From: an uncultured Succinivibrionaceae bacterium
GTDB taxonomy: Bacteria > Pseudomonadota > Gammaproteobacteria > Enterobacterales > Succinivibrionaceae
DNA length: 38,103 bases
Reading direction: 5' to 3'
Assembly (NCBI GenBank): GCA_944390105.1
Contig: CALXOV010000057.1
Span: forward strand, 1-38,103
The position numbers and the translations under genes were made by a program. Of the stretch, positions 17,446-26,626 are shown piece by piece; the stretch's first letter is position 1; each line of letters starts with the position of its first letter. The notes beneath the pieces were generated by a model. The model worked only from the letters and a program-made list of their open reading frames with translations. It did not search any database and was not told the DNA's origin.

Positions 17446-18157
17446 TGCCAAACTGTGGCAGAGTACCTTGCGCCGCGCGCTATCTCTGCCGGGAATACAT
17501 GTCGATAGATCCGCCTTTTTGCAAAAAGAACTGAAAAAAGTTGGAGTAGATGAACTTACTGCCGCCCGCTTTAGCGCCGGAGCACTGCTCGCTGCAATAC
17601 CCGAGAATAAATTGGATGCCGCCGCCCAACGCTGCATTCGCTATCACAGTGCACAAGTCAGCGCCATCTCCGCAGCCTCCGGTATCCCAGGCGGCCTGAC
17701 TGGAGCGTTGACCGTGCCTGCTGACATGTTGCAATATCTGTGGCATGTGCTGGTGTTGGCGCAAAAGCTGGCCTATCTGTACGGTTATCCGAGCCTTACT
17801 GACGAGCACGGGCGCTTAAGTCCTCGGGGACAAACGCTACTAACCATTCTGTGCGGCACCATGCTAGGAGCCGGCAGTGCTCGGCAGGCACTGACCATTT
17901 TGGCAAGCCGCATGCGCGGTGAGCCACTGCCTTATAGTGCACTTAAAAGCCCACTGCTGTCTTTAGTAAAAGACACTGCCGCTTTCTTGGGAGTAAAGCT
18001 TAGCAAACAGCTGGCCGCACGCGGTTTTACGCGTCTGCTGCCGGTTATCAGCGCAGTTACTGCCGGAGCACTGACGCTGCGGGCCTTTTACCCTAAAGCT
18101 AAAGAACTGCAACGGGTCTTAAAGCAGCGCCACCTGCCAGCCTCCCCGCTAAAATAA
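17435..18157 (+). CDS. EcsC-family-like protein
   Basis: A 240-residue protein whose centre (SAASGIPGGLTGALTVPADMLQYLWHVLVLAQKLAYLYGYP, split here by eye into a Gly-rich loop plus amphipathic helix) resembles EcsC-family proteins. Weakly hydrophobic segments near the C-terminus (SAVTAGALTLRAFY) suggest membrane association. AGGAG lies 6 bases before the ATG, inside the end of mfd, so translation is probably coupled. It is convergent with rfbC, overlapping its 3' end by 9 bases. The molecular function of the family is not established. Confidence 0.55.
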   Translation: MLNSAKLWQSTLRRALSLPGIHVDRSAFLQKELKKVGVDELTAARFSAGALLAAIPENKLDAAAQRCIRYHSAQVSAISAASGIPGGLTGALTVPADMLQYLWHVLVLAQKLAYLYGYPSLTDEHGRLSPRGQTLLTILCGTMLGAGSARQALTILASRMRGEPLPYSALKSPLLSLVKDTAAFLGVKLSKQLAARGFTRLLPVISAVTAGALTLRAFYPKAKELQRVLKQRHLPASPLK

Positions 18158-18688
18158 GGCATTAAGTCCCGGTGCAGCTTCATCCTGCGCCGAGCGAATC
18201 CACTGCTCTTCAGGCAGCGGCCAAGGGATATTAAGCACCGGATCTGCAGCATTTAGGCACTGCGCACAGCTCGGGGCATACAGCGCTGTACACTGATAGA
18301 GCACTAAAGCCGGGCCCTTAGTTACTACAAAGCCATGGGCAAAACCCTCAGGGATCCATATGGCAGATCCCTGATCTTCACTAAGTGTCACGCTGACATG
18401 CTGTCCAAAAGTGGCACTCTGGCGTCTGACATCCACCGCCACATCAAAGATGGCACCACACACACAGCGCACTAATTTGCCCTGTCCGTGAGGCTCCTGA
18501 AAATGCAGGCCGCGCAGCACTTTAGACGCAGAACGCGAAAGATTGCTCTGCACGAAATTAAGTGACCGCCCAAGGATTTGCGACAATTCCGGGGTACGGC
18601 TGATTTCACTGAAATAGCCGCGCGCATCCGCATGCTTTGCATTTTCAATTAAAAATAAGCCTGGCAAGGATAGCTCACGTACCTGCAT
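18149..18688 (-). CDS. rfbC: dTDP-4-dehydrorhamnose 3,5-epimerase
   Basis: A cupin-fold epimerase of about 179 residues, the third step to dTDP-L-rhamnose. Typical motifs are DARGYFSEI, FVQSNLSRS, LRGLHFQEPHGQGKLVRC (with the catalytic His) and IPEGFAHGF. The start at 18688 is preferred over 18730, because AGGA lies 5 bases before it and the family normally begins MxVxELxLPG. It overlaps the end of rfbA by 14 bases, so the pair is translationally coupled. rfbB and rfbD are not in the window. Confidence 0.93.
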   Translation of the reverse strand: MQVRELSLPGLFLIENAKHADARGYFSEISRTPELSQILGRSLNFVQSNLSRSASKVLRGLHFQEPHGQGKLVRCVCGAIFDVAVDVRRQSATFGQHVSVTLSEDQGSAIWIPEGFAHGFVVTKGPALVLYQCTALYAPSCAQCLNAADPVLNIPWPLPEEQWIRSAQDEAAPGLNALF

Positions 18689-19562
18689 GTATCCTGTCTT
18701 CCATAGCAAAGGACAACAACTGCTGCCCATAAGGGCTCGCCTGCTGCGCGTGTCCTAATGCGCGCAATTCATCAGCCACAATTAAGTGCCGACGATATGC
18801 GCAAATCTCTGGGCTGCCAATAAGCCGGCCTTGGCGCGTCTGTAGCACCTGTACATAATTGGCCGCATCAAGCAGTGAGCCCGGCGTGCCGGCATCAAAC
18901 CAAGCACTACTCCGTGGCAGACGATCAACCTGCAACGCATTATCCTGCAGATAGTTGACATTGACATCGGTGATCTCAAGTTCTCCGCGCGCGGAAGGCT
19001 TAAGCTTGGCAGCCCGCTTAGGTGCGCTGCCATCAAAACAGTACAGCCCTGTCACGGCCCAGGATGAAGGCGGCACGGAAGGCTTTTCAACAATAGCCTG
19101 TACCTGTCCACATTCATCCCAAGCCAAAACCCCATAGCGCGCCGGAAATTGCACCTGACAGGCAAAGATTAAGGCCCCCTTAAGATCGACGGCCGCCTTA
19201 CGCACCGCTGGCACTATGCTAGGCGCAATAAAAATATTATCGCCAAGGACTAGACAACAGCTGTCCCCTGCTAAAAAATCTTCCGCGATAAGCAAAGCCT
19301 GCGCAATACCGCCGGGAGACTCCTGCGGTGCATAGGAAAGATTAATCCCTACATGCAAGCCGTCACCTAATAACTTATAAAAGGCAGGCAACGCCGGCGG
19401 CGAGCTTATCAGTAATATCTCAGTAAGCCCGCACTCGATAAGCAGACTTAAGGGATAGTAAATAAGTGGCTTATCGTACACCGGCAACAGCTGCTTATTT
19501 ACTGCTAAAGTCAGCGGATACAGCCTGCTGCCCGTGCCGCCTGCCAGAATAATGCCCTTCAT
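18675..19562 (-). CDS. rfbA: Glucose-1-phosphate thymidylyltransferase
   Basis: A nucleotidyltransferase of about 295 residues making dTDP-glucose from dTTP and glucose-1-phosphate. It starts with the signature MKGIILAGGTGSRLYPLT and contains KQLLPVYDKPLIYYPLS, LGDNIF, VEKP and GELEITDVN. The start at 19562 is chosen because the signature normally begins at the N-terminus; the frame stays open 5 codons upstream. With rfbC it forms a two-gene unit giving dTDP-rhamnose intermediates for surface polysaccharide. Confidence 0.94.
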   Translation of the reverse strand: MKGIILAGGTGSRLYPLTLAVNKQLLPVYDKPLIYYPLSLLIECGLTEILLISSPPALPAFYKLLGDGLHVGINLSYAPQESPGGIAQALLIAEDFLAGDSCCLVLGDNIFIAPSIVPAVRKAAVDLKGALIFACQVQFPARYGVLAWDECGQVQAIVEKPSVPPSSWAVTGLYCFDGSAPKRAAKLKPSARGELEITDVNVNYLQDNALQVDRLPRSSAWFDAGTPGSLLDAANYVQVLQTRQGRLIGSPEICAYRRHLIVADELRALGHAQQASPYGQQLLSFAMEDRIHAGT

Positions 19563-19584
19563 GCATCTGCCAGTCAAACGGCCT

Positions 19585-20088
19585 TTAATTGCGGCGTGAC
19601 TGATAGGCTAAAAAGCGCACAAAATCTTCTAAATAGCCTTCGGTTTCCGTATCGCGTCCAGAAATGGATAACAGCACTAGATTGCCCTGCTGTCCGTAAA
19701 CAATAGCTTCAACTTTCTGCGGTTCGCAAGTAAAGGACCACGCATTTTCAATTAAATTTGAGCGTACCGGCATGCTGCAGCTTAACTGCTCTGCCGCCAC
19801 GCGTGCATACGCCTCCGGCTCCACGCTCTGTCCAGCACTGCTGGCAACGTAAGTGATATTGACCGCCAGATCTCCGCCTTCATGCAGATAGGACAGCGAA
19901 TTTTCAACGCTCGGGTTATTCTCCACACTCCACCCTTGGGGGCATGGGATCTGCTCAGCAGTCTCCGGGGAAACTTCAGCGGCCTGGACATTGGGCGCGG
20001 CCGGCACCTGATTGTCAGCTGCCAAGGCCGGCAGCACCATAAGAGACGCTGCCGCGGCAAACGCCGTAATTAGCTTATTCATAGACAT
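19585..20088 (-). CDS. Small exported protein of unknown function
   Basis: A product of 167 residues with a Sec signal peptide (MNKLITAFAAAASLMVLPALA, cleavage likely after ALA). The mature part is acidic, with paired Cys residues, ending in a beta-rich segment (AIVYGQQGNLVLLSISG). The start at 20088 follows AAGGA closely and places the signal peptide at the N-terminus; the longer frame to 20250 has an unlikely basic leader. The size and layout weakly recall DcrB-like lipoproteins, but no lipobox is seen, so I leave the function open. It sits 22 bases upstream of rfbA on the same strand. Confidence 0.7.
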   Translation of the reverse strand: MSMNKLITAFAAAASLMVLPALAADNQVPAAPNVQAAEVSPETAEQIPCPQGWSVENNPSVENSLSYLHEGGDLAVNITYVASSAGQSVEPEAYARVAAEQLSCSMPVRSNLIENAWSFTCEPQKVEAIVYGQQGNLVLLSISGRDTETEGYLEDFVRFLAYQSRRN

Positions 20089-20683
20089 GGGATCCTTGAT
20101 AATTTGAGCAGTATTGTAGTGAAGATGATGCTGGCTGAAAAGTGTTTCCTGTGTAGACTTTACAATTTTCTTACGCGGATAACATTGCAGCCGAACACCA
20201 CGCAGACCGACAAAGCGCAGAAATCGGCTGCCAAGTCTGAATATATACAAAAATCGCCTAACATATTTAGCGAAGATGGATAGCTGAAATTGAAAGATAT
20301 GAGCGCGCTATGGAGGATGGAGGTGAACCGTTGGGGATCACCCCTGAGTTTACTGTACGGTCTATGGCCTTGACCGCCGCCGTCAATGCCTGCAGCATAA
20401 ATAATCTGCAACAAAAGCTCCCTTCCAAACAGGAGGATCCGTTTTTGTGTCGTTTTTGGGGACAACCAACATGTAGCTTAACACATGAAAAAGACGATTG
20501 ACACCCTGGGAGTTTCGGTTTATTTGTCTAAATTACAAATGCTTTACAGTATTATCACTTATCTGTTTTAAGTAAATTTATCTATCCGATCATTTACCAA
20601 CATATAATTATGGTTATCATCAATTCTACATAAAAAACTGCTCGACAAAAAAAAAAAAATTATAACTATAACGCATATTAAGC
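20089..20683. other. Long AT-rich intergenic stretch
   Basis: No recognised gene lies here. The stretch holds the promoter side of the exported-protein gene, a short unconvincing + strand frame at 20310-20501, and a very AT-rich part (about 20520-20680) with an A-run of 13. The low GC after 20500 differs from the surrounding coding DNA. Confidence 0.5.
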
Positions 20684-20713
20684 AAAAACCCCGCAAACGA
20701 CGGGGTTTTTGCT
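20681..20713 (-). terminator. Strong intrinsic terminator of adk
   Basis: A perfect 13-bp stem pairs 20681-20693 with 20701-20713 around a 7-base loop, with a CCCCG/CGGGG core flanked by A5 and T5. It lies just after the adk stop codon and can work in both directions. Confidence 0.92.
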
Positions 20714-20728
20714 ATATATCAACAAGAA

Positions 20729-21424
<696 letters not shown>

Positions 21425-21449
21425 TTAGTATTATAGGTGAAATTGCACT

Positions 21450-23360
21450 TTAGCCTAAGAGCAGGCTGTCTAAAACCTTGACAAAAGCGCCCGGATCTTT
21501 CAGCGTGCCCTGATCAGCAAGGAGCGCCTGCTGATAAATGAGCGAAGCCCAAGCATTGAACTTTTCATCGGCGGTTTCGGCACAAGCCTTAACCACTAAC
21601 GGATGGGTCGGATTTAACTCTAAGATAAAGCGTTCATCCGGCAGCTTCTGCCCGGAAGCTTCAATTAAGCGACGCATCTGCGCAGTCATGCGGTTGCCGT
21701 TTTCCGCTACCACGCACGACGGACTATCAATTAAACGCGAAGACACACGCACATCCTGAACTTTATCCCCAAGACTCTGCTTAAAGCGCTCCACTAAATC
21801 CTTATACTGCTCTTTAGCCGCTTCTTCCTGCTTATGCTCGTTCTCATCTTGCAGGTCACCCAGCTCTAAATCAGAGGCGGTCACCGAAATGAACTTCTTG
21901 CCGGCGTATTCGCTGACATTGCCCATCAGCCACTCATCGACGCGATCCCACATCAAGAGCACTTCAACCCCTTTTTGCTTTAACTGCTCTAAATACGGCG
22001 ACTTTAAGGCCGATTCATAGCTGTCAGCAGTGAGGTAGTAAATGTTTTTCTGCTTTTCAGACATGCGGGACACATAATCCTCAAGACTGACATGTGCCTC
22101 CGCGCTGTCATCGTGAGTAGAGGCAAAACGCAGCAACTTTAAGATGGCTTCGCGATTAGCATAATCTTCAACAGGACCTTCCTTGAGCACATTGCCAAAT
22201 TGCGCCCAGAAAGTCTTGTAATCATCAGTTTTAGCCAGCTTGTCAAGCATACTAAGCACACGCTTGGTCAGCGCCTTCTTGAGCTTGCGGGTTACTGAGC
22301 TTTCCTGCAGCAGTTCACGCGATACGTTTAACGGCAACGCGTTGGTATCGACCAAACCTTTGACAAAGCGTAAATAATTAGGCAGGAACTGCTCTGCCTC
22401 ATCCATGATGAAGACACGGTGCACGAAGAGCTTTAAGCCGTGCTTATTATCACGATTGAACAGATCCCACGGCGCTTGACGCGGAATATACAGCAACGAA
22501 GTATACTCAAGCTCACCTTCGACCTTATTGTGAGCATAAGTCAGTGGATCTTGATAATCAGAGGTTAAATGCTTGTAGAACTCATTGTATTCTTCAGGCT
22601 TTATTTCCTTAGCCGCACGTGTCCAGAGCGCCTTAGCATCGTTAACCTGCACGTACTCGAATTTAGGCTCGGCCGGCTTATCCTTATCATCCTCACCTTC
22701 CTTAGGTGCCTCGTACTTCTCTTCGTACAGCTCCACTGGCACCGAGATGTGATCAGAATACTTAGTGATAGCCTCACGCAGGCGCCAAGCATCTAAGAAC
22801 TCACTCTCGCTGTCTTTAATATGCAGGATAATGTCAGTACCGCGATGATCTCGGTTCACATTACCTGAGGTAAAGGTTCCCTCGCCATTGGACTCCCATA
22901 TTACCCCTTCCTCAGCGCTCTTAGCTTTTGCGGATAAGGACAGAACCGTCACTTTATCGGCGACAATGAATGAAGAGTAAAAGCCTACGCCGAACTGACC
23001 GATAAGCTGCGAATCCTTCTGCGCATCACCGGTCATATGCTTTAAGAAATCCTCAGTACCAGATTTGGCAATGGTACCTAAATGCTGATTGGCCTCATCT
23101 AAGGTCATGCCTAAACCATTGTCAGAAATAGTTAAGGTGTGATTTTCCTTATCCGGGCGAATGCGGATCTTAAAATTAGGATCGTCCTTTACTAGATCCG
23201 GCTGCGTTAAAGCTAGGAAATGTAGCTTATCAATGGCATCGGAAGCATTGGAAATAAGCTCGCGCAGGAAGACTTCTTTATTGGAATAAAGAGAATTAGC
23301 CAGCAGATTTAATAATTTGGTAACTTCTGTCTGAAAGCCATGCTGTTCACTGACCGACAT
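21450..23360 (-). CDS. htpG: HSP90-family chaperone HtpG
   Basis: A 636-residue ATP-dependent chaperone. The N-terminal GHKL ATPase has LISNASDAIDKL, DNGLGM, IGQFGVGFYS and the Arg-containing middle-domain loop NVSRELLQES. The C-terminal dimerisation part ends in a helical tail without an MEEVD motif, as expected in bacteria. Transcription is explained by a heat-shock promoter upstream at 23415-23445. It is followed by adk, as in E. coli. Confidence 0.97.
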   Translation of the reverse strand: MSVSEQHGFQTEVTKLLNLLANSLYSNKEVFLRELISNASDAIDKLHFLALTQPDLVKDDPNFKIRIRPDKENHTLTISDNGLGMTLDEANQHLGTIAKSGTEDFLKHMTGDAQKDSQLIGQFGVGFYSSFIVADKVTVLSLSAKAKSAEEGVIWESNGEGTFTSGNVNRDHRGTDIILHIKDSESEFLDAWRLREAITKYSDHISVPVELYEEKYEAPKEGEDDKDKPAEPKFEYVQVNDAKALWTRAAKEIKPEEYNEFYKHLTSDYQDPLTYAHNKVEGELEYTSLLYIPRQAPWDLFNRDNKHGLKLFVHRVFIMDEAEQFLPNYLRFVKGLVDTNALPLNVSRELLQESSVTRKLKKALTKRVLSMLDKLAKTDDYKTFWAQFGNVLKEGPVEDYANREAILKLLRFASTHDDSAEAHVSLEDYVSRMSEKQKNIYYLTADSYESALKSPYLEQLKQKGVEVLLMWDRVDEWLMGNVSEYAGKKFISVTASDLELGDLQDENEHKQEEAAKEQYKDLVERFKQSLGDKVQDVRVSSRLIDSPSCVVAENGNRMTAQMRRLIEASGQKLPDERFILELNPTHPLVVKACAETADEKFNAWASLIYQQALLADQGTLKDPGAFVKVLDSLLLG

Positions 23361-23414
23361 TTATATGCTCCTGTTTAATCGCTGTTTTTGCCAGCAAAAC
23401 TTAACTGAGAATTT

Positions 23415-23445
23415 AAATGGGGCCTAACTTAAATTTTTTCAAGGG
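23415..23445 (-). promoter_or_regulatory. Sigma-32 heat-shock promoter of htpG
   Basis: On the minus strand CCCTTGAA (23445-23438) and CCCCATTT (23422-23415) are separated by 15 bases, matching the sigma-32 consensus (CTTGAA, 13-15 bases, CCCCAT) almost perfectly. The promoter lies about 55 bp upstream of the htpG ATG. Confidence 0.88.
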
Positions 23446-23732
23446 AAAAGTTTGGCACAGCAAGAAAAATAACTGACTTCCACTATTTGCTAAATCCGCA
23501 AGATGGCCTTACCGTTCTTATGAACTATCCTATTCATGAATAAGAATTTTTGCGGCTTTCAGTTAAAAAATCATGCCTCTTCTTACCGGCAAGCAACCAA
23601 TTGTATGTCAACAGACAATGGCTCCACTAAACGGTAAGGAGAACGGAGCAATTATTTCCCCGTCCTCCTTGCTGCGCTTTACCTTAATCTATACGCTTAC
23701 AGCTAGAACAGAGGTGAGCGTTCCATTTGGAC
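23446..23732. other. Spacer between sugar operon and htpG promoter
   Basis: This stretch separates the end of the sugar operon from the htpG promoter. An 11-bp stem with a single mismatch (23636-23646 with 23660-23670) could end operon transcription, but it has no T-tract on the minus strand. A second imperfect palindrome (TTCTTAT/ATAAGAA, about 23516-23548) is present. No gene is seen. Confidence 0.4.
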
Positions 23733-24728
23733 TTAGAATTTATAGTCCCCTACATTTTCGGCAGTAAACACCAACGGGGCAAAACCGTAGGCAATACCAT
23801 TTTCCAGTTTAATATCGTGATAACCTTCAGCTTTCAAATCAGTACCGTTCTCCACCTGATCGCCTTTAACAAGCAGATAGGCGGCATAAGCGGTGGCATA
23901 ACCGGCATCAGCCGGCCGCCAAGCCAACCCCTTGTAGATAGATCCGTCTTTTAAATAGTTGGCGGAAGTTGACGGCATCGCCAGTGACACCACCTTCACA
24001 TCTGTACGCTTTTTATCCTTAAGCGCTTGTGCAATAGCACTACCATGTACGGAGCAGTCAAAGAAGCCTTTAATCTTAGGATAAGCCTTCAAAATTTCCA
24101 CCGTACGGCTGTAAGCAGTATCTAGGCTGTTCTTGTCCTCATAGGGTTCAGAGGAAATGTTCTCCATGTCAGGATATTTCTCTGCTATTTCTTGCACCGC
24201 CGCATTGTACCAAGCCATATGCGTTGTCATGGTCAGACCACCGACAAAACCTGCATACTGGCCCTTACCTTCCATAGCCTCGCCTAAATAGTCACCGTAG
24301 AGCTTACCGAAATCTTCACTGCGGAAAGCTTCCACATCCAGATCGACGCTGTCGGCAATATCCGGCGCCTCATGCGTAACCACCTTAATCCCAGCTTCAC
24401 GAGCCTTTTTAATGGTAGGGATCAAGGCTTTAGGATCATTGGGTACCACACAGATAGCATCTACCTTCTGTGAAATAAGATTTTCCATAATGGCGATCTG
24501 CTGCGAAGGATCTCCCGAAACAGGAGTCTGCACGTAAGCATTGATTCCTAAATCTTCCTTGAGACGCTCAATGCCGGTAGTCATGTCATCAAACCACGGA
24601 TCGCTTTGCTTTACGATCATCACTACCGTGATATCCTGCTCATCCGCCGCATATGTTGCAGTAGTGCCAACAACCGCTACGCTTAAAGCGATTCCAGCTG
24701 CGAGCATGGTCTTTACTACTTTTTTCAT
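23733..24728 (-). CDS. Periplasmic sugar-binding protein of an ABC importer (RhaS/LsrB-like)
   Basis: A 331-residue substrate-binding protein with a Sec signal peptide (residues 1-28, cleaved near TYAADE). The type-I periplasmic fold is visible: VVMIVKQSDPWFDDMTTGIERL at the start, ENLISQKVDAICVVPNDPKALIPTIKKAREAGIKVVTHEAPD and a C-terminal Trp-containing loop (LAWRPADAGYATA). It resembles the RbsB/RhaS/LsrB subgroup that binds pentoses, methyl-pentoses or autoinducer-2; the ligand cannot be told by eye. AGGAGG just before the ATG fits high expression. It is the last gene of the operon. Confidence 0.88.
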   Translation of the reverse strand: MKKVVKTMLAAGIALSVAVVGTTATYAADEQDITVVMIVKQSDPWFDDMTTGIERLKEDLGINAYVQTPVSGDPSQQIAIMENLISQKVDAICVVPNDPKALIPTIKKAREAGIKVVTHEAPDIADSVDLDVEAFRSEDFGKLYGDYLGEAMEGKGQYAGFVGGLTMTTHMAWYNAAVQEIAEKYPDMENISSEPYEDKNSLDTAYSRTVEILKAYPKIKGFFDCSVHGSAIAQALKDKKRTDVKVVSLAMPSTSANYLKDGSIYKGLAWRPADAGYATAYAAYLLVKGDQVENGTDLKAEGYHDIKLENGIAYGFAPLVFTAENVGDYKF

Positions 24729-24800
24729 ATTTGCCTCCTATTGGCAGTTGTAAAAAATCGGTAACCAACCGTGTTTATTCCAGAGCTTGCCGGTCACAGA

Positions 24801-25385
24801 CTACTCAATATTGCGATGCCGTCCTTCCATAGCAGAATGATCAACCTGAAGCTCCTCCTCAAGCAGCATCACCGTGATGTCAAAGAGCATGAAAAGATGC
24901 TGCTCAAAGAGATTGCCCATGGGCTGCACCGAGGGCACCACGTCATCCACGCCGTTAAATACTGCCGCTGGCACAAAAAGATAATTTTGCGCAATCTTGC
25001 TGGCTCGGCCTGACGGTGAACCTGTAACAACTATAGTGTCGGCGCCTGTTTTGACTGCGTTTTCCAGCACGCAGTTAATATGCGAAATGTTTCCCGATCC
25101 GTTAACCGCTAGAAAAAGATCGCCTTTATGCATGCCCGGTGTCGTATCATCCCAGATCCAGTGCACTTCTTTACCCAAATGCATTAAGCGCATGGCAAAG
25201 CTACGTGCGGCAATCCCTTCACGACCAACGCCCATGACAAAAATGCGATCATGGCTCCCCACGATGTCAGCAAAATGCTCATACATCAGCAGATCTTGGC
25301 GCAAAAAGACCTGCCGATGTTCATCAAGTACTGTCTGCCACAACTCTTCATAACGTTGTTTTAAATTGATGTTATGCATTTCCAC
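24801..25385 (-). CDS. SIS-domain sugar-phosphate isomerase, 6-phospho-3-hexuloisomerase-like
   Basis: A 194-residue single SIS domain. Its sequence follows HxlB closely in landmarks: GVGREGIAARSFAMRLMHLG (HxlB has GAGRSGLMAKSFAMRLMHMG by memory), VNGSGNISH in the phosphate loop, and QPMGNLFEQ...EGRHRNIE at the end. HxlB isomerises hexulose-6-phosphate to fructose-6-phosphate. Here no HxlA (hexulose-6-phosphate synthase) accompanies it, so formaldehyde fixation is unlikely and it more plausibly processes the imported sugar once phosphorylated. It sits between the second permease and the binding protein. Confidence 0.8.
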   Translation of the reverse strand: MEMHNINLKQRYEELWQTVLDEHRQVFLRQDLLMYEHFADIVGSHDRIFVMGVGREGIAARSFAMRLMHLGKEVHWIWDDTTPGMHKGDLFLAVNGSGNISHINCVLENAVKTGADTIVVTGSPSGRASKIAQNYLFVPAAVFNGVDDVVPSVQPMGNLFEQHLFMLFDITVMLLEEELQVDHSAMEGRHRNIE

Positions 25386-25405
25386 TCCTTACGTACTTCT
25401 ATGGT

Positions 25406-26620
25406 TTAAGCCTTGTCGTTTACTTTAGGCAGCACGGCGCGCTTGCCGTCAATTTCTTGCTGCCCGTTTACAGCAGAGTAAGGTGCCCCTGTCGTAGTTA
25501 TTGACGCTTCACTGTCTTCAAGTGAGTTACGCTTGGTAAGAAAGTCTGCGCTCTCTGCCTCAACGGACGGCGCCAGATGACGCTGTTTTAACGGAGCACG
25601 CACCAGCTGCAGCAATCTTTTGCCATCGCGGGTAAGTCCTAATACCAACACCAGCATCAAGCCCCAAATGAGCTTAGTTGTATATGGTGATAATTGCATG
25701 ATGGTAAAGGCGCTAGCTGCCATCTGCATTAACACAGTCGTAATGCCAATGCCGATCACTTTACCCCGGCCGCCTGCTGGATGGATGCCGGCAATCACAC
25801 AGACAATCAACGCCTGAAAGACATAGGCATCTCCATAACCTACCTTGGCGGAGTTCACGCGCATGATGATGGTGAGCCCGCTGAGACCTGCCAAGAAGCC
25901 ACTTGCAGTAAATGTGATGACGTTCATCCGGAAATTACTGATCCCGGAAAAGAGCGCTGCTACTGGATTACCACCAAACAGATAGAGCTTGCGCCCACCG
26001 CCAGTACGCTCAAGCAGTAACGCCATAGCGGCCAGCACCACAATAAAGGCTAAGAAAATCAACGGAACACCGCCTACAGTAGCAATTCCTCCCGCGGTAA
26101 AGGTTTCCGGGAAGCCAACCACCGAACGTCCACCGGTTAATGCCATCCCGATACCAGAGTACAGCGTCATAGTCCCTAAGGTTGCAATCAGCGAGGAGAC
26201 GGCACAAGTTGCAATGAGCAGTCCGTTAAACAGTCCCATCAAGGTAGACAAACCCAGCGCGGAACAAACCGCAACCGCAATACGCCATTCATCTGACATC
26301 CCCGGCAGCCATTGGCCTGTCAAAATAAAGGCCGCGATGATGCCCGATAAGCAAGCATTAGCGACAATGGAAAGATCGATACCTCCCACTAAAAACGCAA
26401 GCATCATGCCTAAGGCTACAAAGCCAAACTCCGGGATCTGAAATGCCATAGACTGCAGATTAGCGCCTGAATACATGGCGCTGCCAAAAGCGATCGCACA
26501 CACTACAGCCAACAGCACAAAGACCGTCAGCAGTGCATTTAAGTTAGCATCTGCAGTGAAGTAAGTAAGTGGCGCTGACTTAGTTGCTTTAAGGTTTTTA
26601 TGATAATTTTGCTGCATCAT
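25406..26620 (-). CDS. ABC sugar permease (RbsC type), second copy
   Basis: A 404-residue inner-membrane protein with about ten helices. The RbsC-family motif is IPEFGFVALGMMLAFLVGGIDLSIVANACLSG, followed by GLFNGLLI and the cytoplasmic coupling region SGISNFRMNVITF. It carries a hydrophilic tail of about 60 residues not usual for the family (SVEAESADFLTKRNSLED onward). It likely pairs with the adjacent permease as a heterodimer. Six bases separate it from that gene. Confidence 0.9.
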   Translation of the reverse strand: MMQQNYHKNLKATKSAPLTYFTADANLNALLTVFVLLAVVCAIAFGSAMYSGANLQSMAFQIPEFGFVALGMMLAFLVGGIDLSIVANACLSGIIAAFILTGQWLPGMSDEWRIAVAVCSALGLSTLMGLFNGLLIATCAVSSLIATLGTMTLYSGIGMALTGGRSVVGFPETFTAGGIATVGGVPLIFLAFIVVLAAMALLLERTGGGRKLYLFGGNPVAALFSGISNFRMNVITFTASGFLAGLSGLTIIMRVNSAKVGYGDAYVFQALIVCVIAGIHPAGGRGKVIGIGITTVLMQMAASAFTIMQLSPYTTKLIWGLMLVLVLGLTRDGKRLLQLVRAPLKQRHLAPSVEAESADFLTKRNSLEDSEASITTTGAPYSAVNGQQEIDGKRAVLPKVNDKA

Positions 26621-26626
26621 GACCTC

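Noticed and set aside
20160-20501. Short frames on both strands in the AT-rich gap before the adk terminator
   Set aside because: Neither has a recognised domain or a convincing start; they are reported only as part of the intergenic entry.
20647-20659. A-run of 13 as a special signal
   Set aside because: It lies in a generally AT-rich spacer close to a terminator; nothing ties it to a function.
24801-25385. Formaldehyde fixation by the ribulose monophosphate pathway
   Set aside because: Only the isomerase-like gene is present; there is no hexulose-6-phosphate synthase in the window.
25989-26441. 150-codon + strand frame opposite the second permease
   Set aside because: It is antisense to a clear permease and has the low-complexity composition expected of a shadow.
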